NCBI GenBank assembly: GCA_937949545.1
Contig: CALEDR010000022.1
Span: 24,002-88,001, forward strand
Direction: 5' to 3'
From: an uncultured Phycisphaerae bacterium
GTDB taxonomy: Bacteria; Planctomycetota; Phycisphaerae; Sedimentisphaerales; Anaerohalosphaeraceae
DNA length: 64,000 bases
A model generated the notes under the pieces. That model was given only the letters and a program-made list of their open reading frames with translations, was not told the DNA's origin and did not search any database. Below, one piece after another: positions 1 to 8,775 of this stretch. Every line of letters begins with the position of its first letter. Position 1 is the first letter of the stretch. The position numbers and the translations under genes are program-made.

Positions 1-1045
1 TCACCTCCGCAATCGCCGAAAACCCCAGCGGCAGATAAATCAATTCCTGCCGTTCGCGCACTTCCTGGCCCTCCATCAGCGGCTCCTGCCCGCCGCGGAA
101 ACCGCCCCGCTGGGCACTGGTTGCATAAATCACCAAACCATCCGCGGGAGCGTAGAGCTTGGTCTTCTTCAACTGGTCTTCTAATTTCGCCAAACGGTCG
201 TTCTGCTGATTATATTCCGCCTGTCGGGCTTTCAGTTCGGCCTCCGCCTGCACCACTGCCGCATTGGCCTTGCGAACGGTTCGTTCATAGGCCATCTCGG
301 CCTGGCGAATATCGCTTTCCAGCTGTTTGACCTTCCGCAGATAGGTAAAGTTCTGAAGCAGATTCAGACTGTTGATCGCCAGGTCCAAATCCAGCCGACG
401 GCGGGTCACAGCCAACTGGTCGGCCTTGAGTTCATTTTCTGAAATGTACTTTTCCTCCCAAAGCTTCTGGGACCAGGCCAGCGTATCCTGCGCCCGCTCC
501 AGCTCCTCTTCGGCCAGTTTGATTCGGGCCTCCGCATCGCGAAGCAGATTGGGATATTCGCCTTCTTTGTACTGTTTGAGGTCTTCGCGGGCGAACTCGA
601 GGGTCAACAAGGCGGCATCCTTGTCGCTTTCGGCCTGATTGCGGACCACCTCCAGATTTTCCTTGGCGTTGATGAAAGAGGCCTCGGCGTTCTGCACGCG
701 GATTTCCTGGTCAATCTTGGCATCCAGCAGCGAACTGGCATCCAGTTCGACCAGCAAATCCCCCGCCTTGACCCGTGTGCCCTCTTCAATCAGATAGATA
801 ATCGAAGTCCGCCCTTCCACTTCATTCTTGATGATAATCTGGTCTTTGGCTTTGATGGTTCCGGACTGGAGTACACTGATGGTCAGCGGCCCCCGCTGGA
901 CGGGAAAGACCGCCATCGCCTGGGAGGCCTCCGAACGGGATGTCAGGAAATAGAGGCCGCCGGCCAGCAGCAGCAAAACCGCCAGGCCGGTCAAAAGAAT
1001 CGTCTGCAGTTTTTTAGCGGGTTTGGGAATCCGATTGTCTGTCAT
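1..1045 (-). CDS. HlyD/MacA-type periplasmic adaptor protein, C-terminus cut by window edge
   Basis: I read 348 codons on the minus strand before the window ends. After a short basic N-terminus there is one membrane segment (about residues 14-33). A half-motif of the biotinyl-lipoyl-like domain follows (GTRVKAGDLLVELDA), then a long charged coiled-coil hairpin (about 100-290), and the second lipoyl half begins (KLYAPADGLVIY). This order is that of the membrane-fusion subunit that joins an inner-membrane pump to a TolC channel. The ATG at 1045 overlaps the end of the TolC-like gene by 32 bases, so the two are co-transcribed and translationally coupled. The pump itself must lie outside the window, so I cannot say whether it is ABC or RND type. 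Confidence 0.88.
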   Translation of the reverse strand, partial: MTDNRIPKPAKKLQTILLTGLAVLLLLAGGLYFLTSRSEASQAMAVFPVQRGPLTISVLQSGTIKAKDQIIIKNEVEGRTSIIYLIEEGTRVKAGDLLVELDASSLLDAKIDQEIRVQNAEASFINAKENLEVVRNQAESDKDAALLTLEFAREDLKQYKEGEYPNLLRDAEARIKLAEEELERAQDTLAWSQKLWEEKYISENELKADQLAVTRRRLDLDLAINSLNLLQNFTYLRKVKQLESDIRQAEMAYERTVRKANAAVVQAEAELKARQAEYNQQNDRLAKLEDQLKKTKLYAPADGLVIYATSAQRGGFRGGQEPLMEGQEVRERQELIYLPLGFSAIAEV

Positions 1046-2921
1046 ACAAAACCTCCGGAGCAATCTCCTTCCATAAACCGTTTTCATCCACTTGCAGAAC
1101 CCCCATATCCCGCTGCAGGTTCAGTTCAGCCAGCCGATAATTGATAATCGAGGCAGTCAGCTGATTCTGGGCGCTCAGCAGGGCATCCTGTGCATCCAGC
1201 AAATCACGAATTTGAGCACGTCCGGCATCCAGGAACATCTTGGTGCTTTTCTGGCGTTTTTCCGCAACAGTCACCGCCTTGGCCTGAATTTTGACCTGTT
1301 CCCGCGATTCCAGCAGCGTACGAAGCTGATTTCGGATGGACAATTTGATCGAATCCTCCGTCTGTTGAAGACTGCGAACGGCTTCTTCGAGAGCCAGATA
1401 GCTCTTGCGATAGGCATTCCGTTCGGCCGTGCGTTCCAACGGAAGATTCAGATTCAGCAGAGCTGTATAGCGGCCGCGGTCCCATTCAAGCCGTGCATCG
1501 TCCATTCCGGCGGACCCCAGCGAACGTCCGCTTCCCCAGCCGGCTGTTCCCAGGAATGTCAGTTCCGCCTTCAGGCGGTCGGCTTTTACGATAACATCCC
1601 GCTGGGCATCATAGACCTGGCCCTGAACCACCCACAAATCCGGGCGCTTTTCGAAAGCGGTCTTGACGGCGACTTTCTCCGGCAGTTCAAAGGGGCCTGC
1701 ATCCTCCCCCGACGGAGGCGGGGGTTCGATCGGGACGTCGGCCGCCGGAAAACTCTGGTCTCTGCCCCTTTTCTGCTCGGACGAATCCGAATAGACAAAA
1801 TAATTCTTATAAACCTGCAGCTGTTCCAAATCTTTCCGATCCAGCTCAATCTGGGCATCGGGCGGCAGTCCGAGCCGAATCTTAAAGGAGTCCAGACGCT
1901 GCTTGTAAGATTCCACAGCCCCAATCCATTGAGCTCGGGCGCTCAGTTCCCGCTGCACCGCCTGGTCCACCTGAATCTCGGGCAGCCGTCCGGCATCGGC
2001 CAGACGCCGAGACTGGCGGGCGGACGCCATCGCACTGATGTAGTTTTCCCGGCTGTTGCGCACCTGGTCAAACTGGCGAAGAACGCCCAGATATTCCGCC
2101 GCGATGGTCACGGCAAACTCGCTTTTATAGCGTTCGAACTGCCAGATGGCATACATCACGCGGCGTTCGGCCTGCAGAAGGGGTTCGGCCGCAATATGAG
2201 GACCGGACCCGCGAAGAAGGGGAACAGAAATGCTCGCATCGGCCGTCAGGCCCAGCGAAGAAGCCCCGCCGAGTGTTAAGAGATTGACCAGGTCGGCAGC
2301 CATCCCCGCCCGCAGCTCCGTCCCGCTGGTGAGCTTCTGAGACGCACTCAGACTGCCGCTGTGGACAAATCCTCTTTGCGGAGACAGGCCGGCACGATTT
2401 TCTTCATAATAACTCTTGGCCGCTCCGGCAAACAGCGTTCGAAATTCGTTGCGGGCCAGGTCTAAATCCAGGGCCGCCGAAAAAATGGCTTCTTTTCTGG
2501 ATTGATAGTCAAAGTTGTTGGCGGCTCCAATTTGCAGCGCGTCCATCAGCGAAAGAGTAATCACCTGATTCGGCTCCGCCGCCCAGGTCCCCGTCTTCGG
2601 TTTTTCAAACGGATAATTCTTTTCAGGCCAGTGGGCAAGCGGTTCGGTCTGGTCAGTTCCGAGCGAGGCCGGACTGGAAACCGGCAGCGCCTGAATCTCT
2701 ATCAGACGCCGTCGGAACAAATCGCTCGGTCGTTCTACCGTAAAAGGCTCCGTCCGGCCAATCGACTCTAACTGCTTCTGTTCAATGATCTTATAAGAAA
2801 CTTCATCCGCCTTTTGACGATAGTCGGACGGACTTTTACAGCCCCAGGCAACGCTCAGAATGGGGACAAAAAAAATCCTTCCGGCCGTCAGGATTCTGCT
2901 TCTTCCAGAAAAAATCCTCAT
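1014..2921 (-). CDS. TolC-family outer membrane efflux protein
   Basis: 635 residues. The N-terminus has a hydrophobic stretch ending in a Cys (about residue 28, WGCKS), compatible with a lipoprotein signal although the box is not canonical. The body shows the two repeated helical hairpins of the TolC/OEP family, with repeats rich in Ala, Gln and Arg such as SARQSRRLADAGRLPEIQVD and the later RQKSTKMFLDAGRAQIRDLL. The protein is longer than E. coli TolC (about 490 residues); a Pro-rich, charged insertion lies near residues 375-405. It is the first gene of a minus-strand pair with the adaptor, and together they would form the outer part of an efflux or type I export complex. The spaced GAGGG upstream of the ATG at 2921 is a weak ribosome site. 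Confidence 0.88.
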   Translation of the reverse strand: MRIFSGRSRILTAGRIFFVPILSVAWGCKSPSDYRQKADEVSYKIIEQKQLESIGRTEPFTVERPSDLFRRRLIEIQALPVSSPASLGTDQTEPLAHWPEKNYPFEKPKTGTWAAEPNQVITLSLMDALQIGAANNFDYQSRKEAIFSAALDLDLARNEFRTLFAGAAKSYYEENRAGLSPQRGFVHSGSLSASQKLTSGTELRAGMAADLVNLLTLGGASSLGLTADASISVPLLRGSGPHIAAEPLLQAERRVMYAIWQFERYKSEFAVTIAAEYLGVLRQFDQVRNSRENYISAMASARQSRRLADAGRLPEIQVDQAVQRELSARAQWIGAVESYKQRLDSFKIRLGLPPDAQIELDRKDLEQLQVYKNYFVYSDSSEQKRGRDQSFPAADVPIEPPPPSGEDAGPFELPEKVAVKTAFEKRPDLWVVQGQVYDAQRDVIVKADRLKAELTFLGTAGWGSGRSLGSAGMDDARLEWDRGRYTALLNLNLPLERTAERNAYRKSYLALEEAVRSLQQTEDSIKLSIRNQLRTLLESREQVKIQAKAVTVAEKRQKSTKMFLDAGRAQIRDLLDAQDALLSAQNQLTASIINYRLAELNLQRDMGVLQVDENGLWKEIAPEVLYDRQSDSQTR

Positions 2922-3054
2922 TTTTGGTTATTTCCCTCAAAATTCCCCTTCATATACGAAATCAAACCTTATTTTTATTGCAAGAAAACCGCAATGTTTT
3001 TTGAAAGTCCTGCGACATTACAGGATTTATTCTGTCTTGATTTGTGATTTCTTG

Positions 3055-3069
3055 TGGGAAAAAGTGGGA
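3055..3069 (+). promoter_or_regulatory. Tandem TGGGA repeats resembling an MraZ operator
   Basis: TGGGA occurs at 3055-3059 and again at 3065-3069, exactly ten bases apart (five-base spacer). MraZ proteins are known to bind tandem TGGG-type repeats with this ten-base period upstream of their own gene. A degenerate third copy (TGATT) sits at 3045. The site is about 170 bases upstream of the proposed -35, farther than usual, so autoregulation is inferred. Confidence 0.4.
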
Positions 3070-3240
3070 AGATGCCGCGAAATTTTTTGTATAGAACGAC
3101 TTTGAGGGGCCCGAGAGACCAACACTATATAATGTTTTGTTTGTTTTCTATGCCACTATATATTGATTGTCCATTTATTTTTCTAAAGGATTTTCGAGAA
3201 AACGAAAAAACTTTTTTGTTTGTTTTAAGAAAATTTGGCT

Positions 3241-3269
3241 TTGACACGAAAATAATAATGTGGTATTGT
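3241..3269 (+). promoter_or_regulatory. Sigma-70-type promoter for mraZ and the plus arm of the dcw cluster
   Basis: A perfect TTGACA (3241-3246), a 17-base spacer and TATTGT (3264-3269, four of six to consensus). The start point would be near 3276, leaving a leader of about 40 bases with GGGAG at 3294-3298 before mraZ. Confidence 0.6.
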
Positions 3270-3315
3270 CCCCCATAAAAGTAAAGAAAAGTAGGGAGAA
3301 ATAGCAAAGATTCCC

Positions 3316-3831
3316 ATGCTTATGCTAACAGGCGAATCCGAGCATATGATCGATGAAAAGAACCGTCTTTTCATCCCCGCCAAGCTGCGAAGCAAGGTGG
3401 ATGCCGCAAAATACGGCAGCGACTGGATTCTGGCACTGAGCATTGACGGGATTCTGTGTCTGTATCCGGAGAAATGCTATCAGCAGGTACTGGCCGAATT
3501 GGCGGCTGATAACAATATCCCGGATGATGACTTTGTGATGATTGAACGCATCCATTTTGCATTCTCGAGCATTGTGGAGTTTGATAAACAAGGACGGCTT
3601 CTGATTCCGGAAAAACTGAAAAAACGGGCCAACCTCGGAAATAAACTAACGCTGCTGGGTGTGCGAGACCATATTGAAATCTGGAACACGAACGAGTGGG
3701 ACCGGTTTGTAGCCGAAAAGGCCGCCGGGTTTGAAAAACACCTGATGCGGGCCCGAAAATCGCTGCTCCAGAAGCAGGCCCAGGAAGCCGCTTACCCCGA
3801 AGAGGAAAACCTGCAACCCACGGAGGAATAA
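3316..3831 (+). CDS. mraZ: Transcriptional regulator MraZ
   Basis: 171 residues, somewhat longer than the usual 140-150. It contains the two AbrB-like half-domains of MraZ: DEKNRLFIPAKLR near residue 13 and FDKQGRLLIPEKL near residue 91, each with the family's D-x-x-x-R core. MraZ is a DNA-binding ring protein that represses its own dcw operon; in many bacteria it is the first gene of that operon, as here. An in-frame ATG at 3322 (MLTGESEH) is an equally possible start and matches the family N-terminus slightly better. The C-terminal 25 residues are a charged extension. A small gene and rsmH follow within a few bases to a few hundred. Confidence 0.93.
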   Translation: MLMLTGESEHMIDEKNRLFIPAKLRSKVDAAKYGSDWILALSIDGILCLYPEKCYQQVLAELAADNNIPDDDFVMIERIHFAFSSIVEFDKQGRLLIPEKLKKRANLGNKLTLLGVRDHIEIWNTNEWDRFVAEKAAGFEKHLMRARKSLLQKQAQEAAYPEEENLQPTEE

Positions 3832-3834
3832 ATT

Positions 3835-4038
3835 ATGAAAGCCGCTCAAGCTGTTCAGCTGATTCAGAAGGTGCTCCAGGGAAGCCATCCGCTGGATGAG
3901 CAAATCCTCAGCAGCCTGAATTATCTGGAAAGGCAGCTGGAAAGCCTGAAAAAGAAAAGTGCTCTTTTCGAAAAAATCGGGTTTTCCGAACAAATGGAGC
4001 ACTTGCTCGAACAGGCCGCTGCGGCGGCGGCTCATTGA
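3835..4038 (+). CDS. Small helical protein of unknown function between mraZ and rsmH
   Basis: 67 residues beginning three bases after the mraZ stop, ending 25 bases before the rsmH start. The sequence is predicted almost wholly helical, with a heptad-like stretch (YLERQLESLKKKSALFEKI) and an Ala-rich end. I do not recognise a family. Tight packing inside the dcw operon and clean codon use argue that it is translated. Its place suggests a role in, or coupling to, division and wall genes, but that is inference. Confidence 0.6.
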   Translation: MKAAQAVQLIQKVLQGSHPLDEQILSSLNYLERQLESLKKKSALFEKIGFSEQMEHLLEQAAAAAAH

Positions 4039-4063
4039 CCAATACCAACGGAAGGGTATTGAG

Positions 4064-4996
4064 ATGACGCAGAACGGCTGGGCGAGTCTCACGGAGGACG
4101 ATTCGCCCGGTCATATTCCGGTTCTTTGGAAAGCATTAGCCGAGCGAATCCGGCTGCCCAGGGACGGGCGGGTTGTGGATGCAACCATTGGTTACGGAGG
4201 CCATAGCCGGCTGTTCGGTGCCCAACTGGGCCCTGAGGGGATGATTCTTGGTCTGGATGTAGATCCGAAATGTATCCAAAGGGCCCAATCTTTCACAAAA
4301 GACCTGTTCTGCAATGTTGTGCTCGTTCGGGAAAACTTCGCCAACCTGCCGGAGGTGATGAGAGAGCACGGGCTTTCGCAGGCGGATTTGATTTTGGCGG
4401 ATCTGGGATTTTGCTCCGCCCAAATTGAAGACGAAGAACGCGGGCTGAGTTTTCAGACCGATATGCCGCTGGATATGCGGCTGGATGACCGACTGACGGC
4501 AACGGCGGCAGACCTGGTCAATCGACTGGATGAAAAAGCACTGGCGGATTTAATCTATCGCTATGGACAGGAACGGGCTTCGCGGAAAATCGCCCGCTGC
4601 ATTGTTCAGGCCCGAGACCGCCAACCGATTACAACAACCGGGCAGCTGGCCCGGATTGTTCAAAAAGCGATTACAAGACCCGAGCGGCGTGGCCTGCGTC
4701 GGCTGCATCCGGCGACGCGAACCTTTCAGGCCCTTCGGATTGCCGTCAACCGGGAACTGGAGTGTCTGGAAAAGCTGTTGGAGTCGGCTCCAAATCTCTT
4801 GAAAATCGGCGGCTTTTTGGCCATTATCAGTTTTCACAGTTTAGAAGACAGACTGGTGAAAAACGATTTTCGAAAAAACAAAATGGATGGGATTTATCAG
4901 ATTCTGACGCCCAAGCCCATCACGGCAGACGAAGAAGAACGGAGAGTAAATCCCCGCTCTCGAAGCGCCAAACTGAGAATTGCCCAGCGAATCTAA
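4064..4996 (+). CDS. rsmH: 16S rRNA (cytosine-1402-N4)-methyltransferase RsmH
   Basis: 310 residues, the usual length. Typical MraW/RsmH features: HIPVLWKAL at the N-terminus, the SAM-binding VDATIGYGGHSR, LILADLGFCSAQIEDEERGLSF, the HPATRTFQALRIAVNREL block and the C-terminal FHSLEDRLVK. It methylates N4 of C1402 in the 30S decoding centre. I chose the ATG at 4064 because GGAAGGG lies about eight bases upstream; the frame stays open further upstream but would run through the preceding small gene. Confidence 0.95.
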   Translation: MTQNGWASLTEDDSPGHIPVLWKALAERIRLPRDGRVVDATIGYGGHSRLFGAQLGPEGMILGLDVDPKCIQRAQSFTKDLFCNVVLVRENFANLPEVMREHGLSQADLILADLGFCSAQIEDEERGLSFQTDMPLDMRLDDRLTATAADLVNRLDEKALADLIYRYGQERASRKIARCIVQARDRQPITTTGQLARIVQKAITRPERRGLRRLHPATRTFQALRIAVNRELECLEKLLESAPNLLKIGGFLAIISFHSLEDRLVKNDFRKNKMDGIYQILTPKPITADEEERRVNPRSRSAKLRIAQRI

Positions 4997-5023
4997 CATA
5001 CAGGCCAAGCAAGAGGTGAGAAC

Positions 5024-5842
5024 ATGACTTCAGACGGGAAAATCGGACTGCTGATCAGTTTCTTATTTATTGTAATCATCGCGTTTCTCATCAACGGCCC
5101 CGGTGGGTTTTTCAAAGCCGACAAACCCGTAATTGAAACAGCCGTTCAGGTGCCTTCCAGCCGTTCAATTCTCATCGAGCAGGCCGTCGAGCAGGCCGCG
5201 CGGGAACTGGAACCTGCACCGCTGCGTCAAACCCAGCCTCCTGCGGATATCCGGCTGATTGAACCGGCTCCGGCCGGTCCGTCGGCGGCTCCAGCCACAC
5301 CGGGACCGGCTGTGCAGCCTCAACCGGCTGCGCCCGCCGCCACTCCGAATACCCCCGCTGTGCCCGCTGCCCCTTCGGCCCCGGCCGGACAAGTTCATAC
5401 CGTTCAAAAAGGAGATACGCTGGCCTCCATCGCAGCTCGTTATTATGGAAAGGAAACCGGAAACACACGGGCCGCCATCCAGCGACTCTACGAGGCCAAT
5501 CGGAACCTGCTGACCTCACCGGATTCCATCCGTATCGGGGATAAACTGGTTATCCCCCCGCTTGAAAAAGCCGCTGCCGGTTCCACTCAGGCCTCAGCCC
5601 CCCGTCCAGAAAGAGTCCTTCTGGACAAATACAAAAATGCTCTCGAACCGGCGGCCTCCGATCGAAGCAAACCCCGCTACACGGACTATGTCGTGCAGCC
5701 GGGGGATCGGCTCTGGGACATCGCCCAGAAATATCTGGGAGACGGAAAACGATATCAGGAAATCGTCCAGATCAACCAGGCCCAGATACCCGACCCGGAT
5801 AATCTGCAGGCCGGCACTCGTCTGAAAATCCCTGTTCGATGA
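5024..5842 (+). CDS. Membrane-anchored protein with two LysM domains
   Basis: 272 residues. One N-terminal membrane segment (about 8-24), a long Pro/Ala-rich linker (about 65-122), then two LysM peptidoglycan-binding domains, at about 124-175 (HTVQKGDTLASIAARYYG) and 222-270 (YVVQPGDRLWDIAQKYLG). The arrangement places the LysM domains in the periplasm on a flexible tether. It sits between rsmH and the ftsL-like gene, with GAGGTGAG upstream of the ATG and an ATGA overlap with the next gene. A division or wall-remodelling role is inferred from position. It lacks any visible hydrolase domain. Confidence 0.85.
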   Translation: MTSDGKIGLLISFLFIVIIAFLINGPGGFFKADKPVIETAVQVPSSRSILIEQAVEQAARELEPAPLRQTQPPADIRLIEPAPAGPSAAPATPGPAVQPQPAAPAATPNTPAVPAAPSAPAGQVHTVQKGDTLASIAARYYGKETGNTRAAIQRLYEANRNLLTSPDSIRIGDKLVIPPLEKAAAGSTQASAPRPERVLLDKYKNALEPAASDRSKPRYTDYVVQPGDRLWDIAQKYLGDGKRYQEIVQINQAQIPDPDNLQAGTRLKIPVR

Positions 5843-6075
5843 TAAGATTTATGATTTCCCGGGCCCGTTTGAGGTTTGTGATTTTTTCCCTGACAGCCGC
5901 TCTGATTGCAACCACCCATCTGCGAATCAGCGCTTCGCGGCTTTTTCACCGGGCCCGTCAGGCCCAGATTGTTCAGGAACAGCTGCGGCGGCAGCTGTGG
6001 AAAAAACAGGTGGAACTGGAAAAACTCCTCCAGCCTCAGCAGGTCCTTCCCCATCTGCAGGAGAGCTCCTCATGA
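5839..6075 (+). CDS. FtsL-like division protein
   Basis: 78 residues: a short basic cytoplasmic end, one membrane segment (about 12-28) and a coiled-coil tail (about 35-68) rich in Gln, Leu and Arg. FtsL has poor sequence conservation but this size, topology and position immediately before ftsI. The start overlaps the stop of the LysM gene (ATGA) and its stop overlaps the ftsI start (ATGA), so the three are translationally coupled. FtsL with FtsQ and FtsB activates FtsWI septal synthesis; an ftsQ lies just downstream on the other strand. Assigned by topology and synteny only. Confidence 0.65.
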   Translation: MIRFMISRARLRFVIFSLTAALIATTHLRISASRLFHRARQAQIVQEQLRRQLWKKQVELEKLLQPQQVLPHLQESSS

Positions 6076-7799
6076 ACCAGCCCGCTTCCGGCTCCATCCG
6101 ACTGTGGTCCGGCATCGGACTCTTAAGTTTTTTTCTGCTGGCGGGCTTCAGCGGCTTAGGGGCTCGCCTTTGGGACCTTCAGTTTCGCCAGAAAGACCAT
6201 TTCGAACAGACCAGCCGCACGCAGCGTTATGCGGTGGTTCGCCAATCCCCGCAACGGGGACTCATTACGGACTGCAAGGGAAGAATCCTGGCGGCCAGTA
6301 CGATGATTTACAATGTGTTTGCCGAACCCCGCCGGCTGCTGCAGGACGAACAGTACAAACTAACGGCTGACACACTTCAGCCCATCCTGAATGTCCCGGG
6401 GTATGAAATCTCCAAACAAATTCTGGAGGCCAAAAATCCGGGCTTTCTTCGCCTGGCCAAAGACATTCCCTCGGACCAGCAGCAGGCCGTCCTGCGGGCG
6501 CGGCTGCCCGGCATCGGGATTGAAGAAGCCTGGGTTCGGTCCTATCCGGCGGCTTCTCTGTGCTCCCATGTGGTCGGTTTTGTCGGCGCGGAAGGCCGCG
6601 GTCTGGCCGGCATTGAACTGAAATACGACGCGGTTTTGGCCGGCAGAGGCGGACAAGATGTCTATGTAGTCGATGTTCTTCGAAGGCCCATTGCTGCCTA
6701 TCCTGAAGGCCGCTCCCCCATTCAAAACGGAGACAATCTGGTCTTGACCATCGACCTGGTCATTCAGGAAATCGTCCGGGAAGCCCTTCAGAAACAAATC
6801 CGGGAATATCAGGCCGAATCGGGGATTGCGCTGGTGATGGACCCATGGACCGGCGGCATCCTGGCCTGGGTGTCCTTGCCGGACTTTGACCCCCACCAGT
6901 TTTCCAAAACACCCGCCGACCGTCTAAAAAACCGAACTTTGTCCGACCCGTATGAGCCGGGCAGCATTTTCAAACCGATTGCAGCAGCGGTGGCCTTGGA
7001 CTGCGGCGCCATTACCAAGGATGAGAAGTTTGATTGCGAAGACGGCTACTGGGGGCAATACGGCGGCATCCATGAATTCGGCAATAAACGATACGGCATT
7101 CTGAATGTACGGGGAATCATTCTAAATTCGAGCAACATCGGAATGGCCAAAATCGGCCTCAAAACCGGCTCGCGAAGACTGTATCAGGGGTTGCGTCTGT
7201 TCGGATTCGGCCGGCCGACAGGCGTGGACCTGGCCGGAGAAGAATCAGGCGTTCTTCGCCCGGTCAAACAATGGAGCGGGTACAGTCCTACGCGAATTGC
7301 GTTCGGACACGAAATCTCCGTAACCGCCCTGCAGATGGCCCGGGCCTACTGCATCCTGGCCAACGGCGGAACGCTGGTTCAGCCCCATCTGGTTCGGGCC
7401 GTCATCAATCCGGACGGACAAATTACGGATGTTACGCCCAGTCTGGTCGGAACCGGATACATTATCAAGCCGGAAATCGCCGAATGGATGGTGCGGGAAC
7501 CGCTTCGGGCCGTAGTCAAAGAAGGAACGGGAGACCAGGCGGCCGTTGAAGGCATCGAGGTCTTTGGAAAAACCGGAACTGCTAATATTGCCCTTCCGAC
7601 CGGCGGCTATGATACATCCAATTATGTCTCTTCCTTTGTCGGCGGAGCCCCTGTGGACCGTCCGAGAGTGATTATCCTGGTTTCCATCCGCAAGCCGAAC
7701 CGGGCCTTAGGCAAGGGCTACAGCGGCGGACGGGTGGCCGCTCCGGTCTTTCGCGAAATCCTGCAAAAAACCCTTACCTACCTGGACAGCAATCCCTAA
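6072..7799 (+). CDS. ftsI: Peptidoglycan D,D-transpeptidase FtsI (class B PBP)
   Basis: 575 residues: membrane anchor near residues 13-33, a PBP dimerisation domain beginning near RGLITDCKGRILA, and a transpeptidase domain with all three active-site motifs. These are S298-I-F-K (after EPGSI), S353-S-N355 and K500-T-G-T. There are no PASTA domains. The enzyme cross-links septal peptidoglycan. The start at 6072 overlaps the ftsL-like stop. A putative short hairpin (7809-7821) with a T run lies after the stop, in the 24-base gap before the convergent ftsQ. Presence of an intact septal transpeptidase shows the cell makes peptidoglycan. Confidence 0.95.
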   Translation: MNQPASGSIRLWSGIGLLSFFLLAGFSGLGARLWDLQFRQKDHFEQTSRTQRYAVVRQSPQRGLITDCKGRILAASTMIYNVFAEPRRLLQDEQYKLTADTLQPILNVPGYEISKQILEAKNPGFLRLAKDIPSDQQQAVLRARLPGIGIEEAWVRSYPAASLCSHVVGFVGAEGRGLAGIELKYDAVLAGRGGQDVYVVDVLRRPIAAYPEGRSPIQNGDNLVLTIDLVIQEIVREALQKQIREYQAESGIALVMDPWTGGILAWVSLPDFDPHQFSKTPADRLKNRTLSDPYEPGSIFKPIAAAVALDCGAITKDEKFDCEDGYWGQYGGIHEFGNKRYGILNVRGIILNSSNIGMAKIGLKTGSRRLYQGLRLFGFGRPTGVDLAGEESGVLRPVKQWSGYSPTRIAFGHEISVTALQMARAYCILANGGTLVQPHLVRAVINPDGQITDVTPSLVGTGYIIKPEIAEWMVREPLRAVVKEGTGDQAAVEGIEVFGKTGTANIALPTGGYDTSNYVSSFVGGAPVDRPRVIILVSIRKPNRALGKGYSGGRVAAPVFREILQKTLTYLDSNP

Positions 7800-7823
7800 A
7801 TACAGGTCAGCGGTTTCCGCTTT

Positions 7824-8774
7824 TCAGCGGGGACGCGGACGCTGAGCGACCGGCGTGCGAAGCTCCAGATACTTAACTTTGCCCTGAAGCGTATATCCGG
7901 ACCGAATGTAAAAGTTATACAGCGAAGAGAGCTTTTCCGTCTCATCCGCTTCGAGGAAAACCGCGGCCTTCCCATAGGGCGCCCCCCAGTAAACCTGAGT
8001 ACCGTCATGGGTTTCCAGAATAATCTGCGGAGCGGACGGATTTCGGCCGCGAACCCAATCGGCTATATCCACCGCTTTGATTTCCGTCAGAAGGGGTTTG
8101 TTTGGAGAGCATTTTTCATCCATGCGCTGGAGGATATCGATGAGTTTCAACACGGCCGCCGCCTCTTCTGAGCGGGACACCTGCCCGGGCTTTCCGAGCC
8201 GCTCAGACGGCAGCCCGCGCAGCTCGACAATCGGCAGGGATGTCAGCAAGGGAGCATTCAGCACAACCGCTTCCTCATCCAGATAAATCGTCTTTCCGGA
8301 AGAGGTTTTCACCTGCAGACAAGGCTTGCGGTACTTCGCCACAACCCGAAGACGCCCCGGCACCGCCTGCACGCGTACATCCGACAGCCAGGTAAAAACC
8401 GACAGTTTTTCCCACACCCGGCGTGCGGACCCCTCTTCCAAAGCAAACAAGCCGCTTCCTACCGCCGCCTTGATGGCATCAATCCAGGACGACTCCACCC
8501 ACTCCGGCACGTTGGCCAGCTCCAGCGGACCCTCCTGAAAAGCCTGAGGATATTCCCTTCGGATATACTGGTTCAGATAGCCGAAACTCCAGACCAGGCC
8601 GGTTCCGAGCAGAATCCAGGCCAGCCAGGCCAGACAAATCTTCAACCGGGCCGGCCAGACAGATTCCTTTTTTTCCGAAGGCCGTCCGGACTGGACTTCC
8701 TTTTTCCCGAACCATCGGCTCAGCAGGCCTCCTGAACGGCCGTTTTGACGTTCTTTCTTGCGAAACAGTTTCAT
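7824..8774 (-). CDS. ftsQ: Cell division protein FtsQ/DivIB
   Basis: 316 residues with FtsQ topology: a long basic cytoplasmic N-terminus (about 45 residues), one membrane segment (about 47-68), a POTRA-like region (about 80-155) and the beta domain with VAKYRKPCLQV and YLDEEAVVLNAP. It begins one base after the ddl stop, as ftsQ often follows ddl in dcw clusters. It recruits and regulates the FtsWI synthase through FtsL/FtsB. In this genome it is the last gene of the minus arm and runs tail-to-tail into ftsI. Confidence 0.85.
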   Translation of the reverse strand: MKLFRKKERQNGRSGGLLSRWFGKKEVQSGRPSEKKESVWPARLKICLAWLAWILLGTGLVWSFGYLNQYIRREYPQAFQEGPLELANVPEWVESSWIDAIKAAVGSGLFALEEGSARRVWEKLSVFTWLSDVRVQAVPGRLRVVAKYRKPCLQVKTSSGKTIYLDEEAVVLNAPLLTSLPIVELRGLPSERLGKPGQVSRSEEAAAVLKLIDILQRMDEKCSPNKPLLTEIKAVDIADWVRGRNPSAPQIILETHDGTQVYWGAPYGKAAVFLEADETEKLSSLYNFYIRSGYTLQGKVKYLELRTPVAQRPRPR

Positions 8775-8775
8775 T

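Larger units (their letters stand above)
2922..3315. other. Divergent intergenic region between the efflux operon and mraZ
   Basis: 394 bases, AT-rich compared with the flanking genes. It must carry promoters for both directions. On the plus strand I find a good sigma-70-type promoter (3241-3269) and an MraZ-type tandem repeat (3055-3069), both listed separately. I see no convincing protein gene, RNA gene or terminator in the rest. Short open frames here have no coding character. Confidence 0.6.

Noticed and set aside
1092..2279. Open frame of 395 codons on the plus strand
   Set aside because: It lies fully antisense to the TolC-like gene, which has clear family sequence; the plus frame has none and results from codon bias.
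5997..6071. Upstream start for ftsI
   Set aside because: The frame is open from 5997 but the ATG at 6072 overlaps the FtsL-like stop as ATGA and begins the expected membrane-anchor region.
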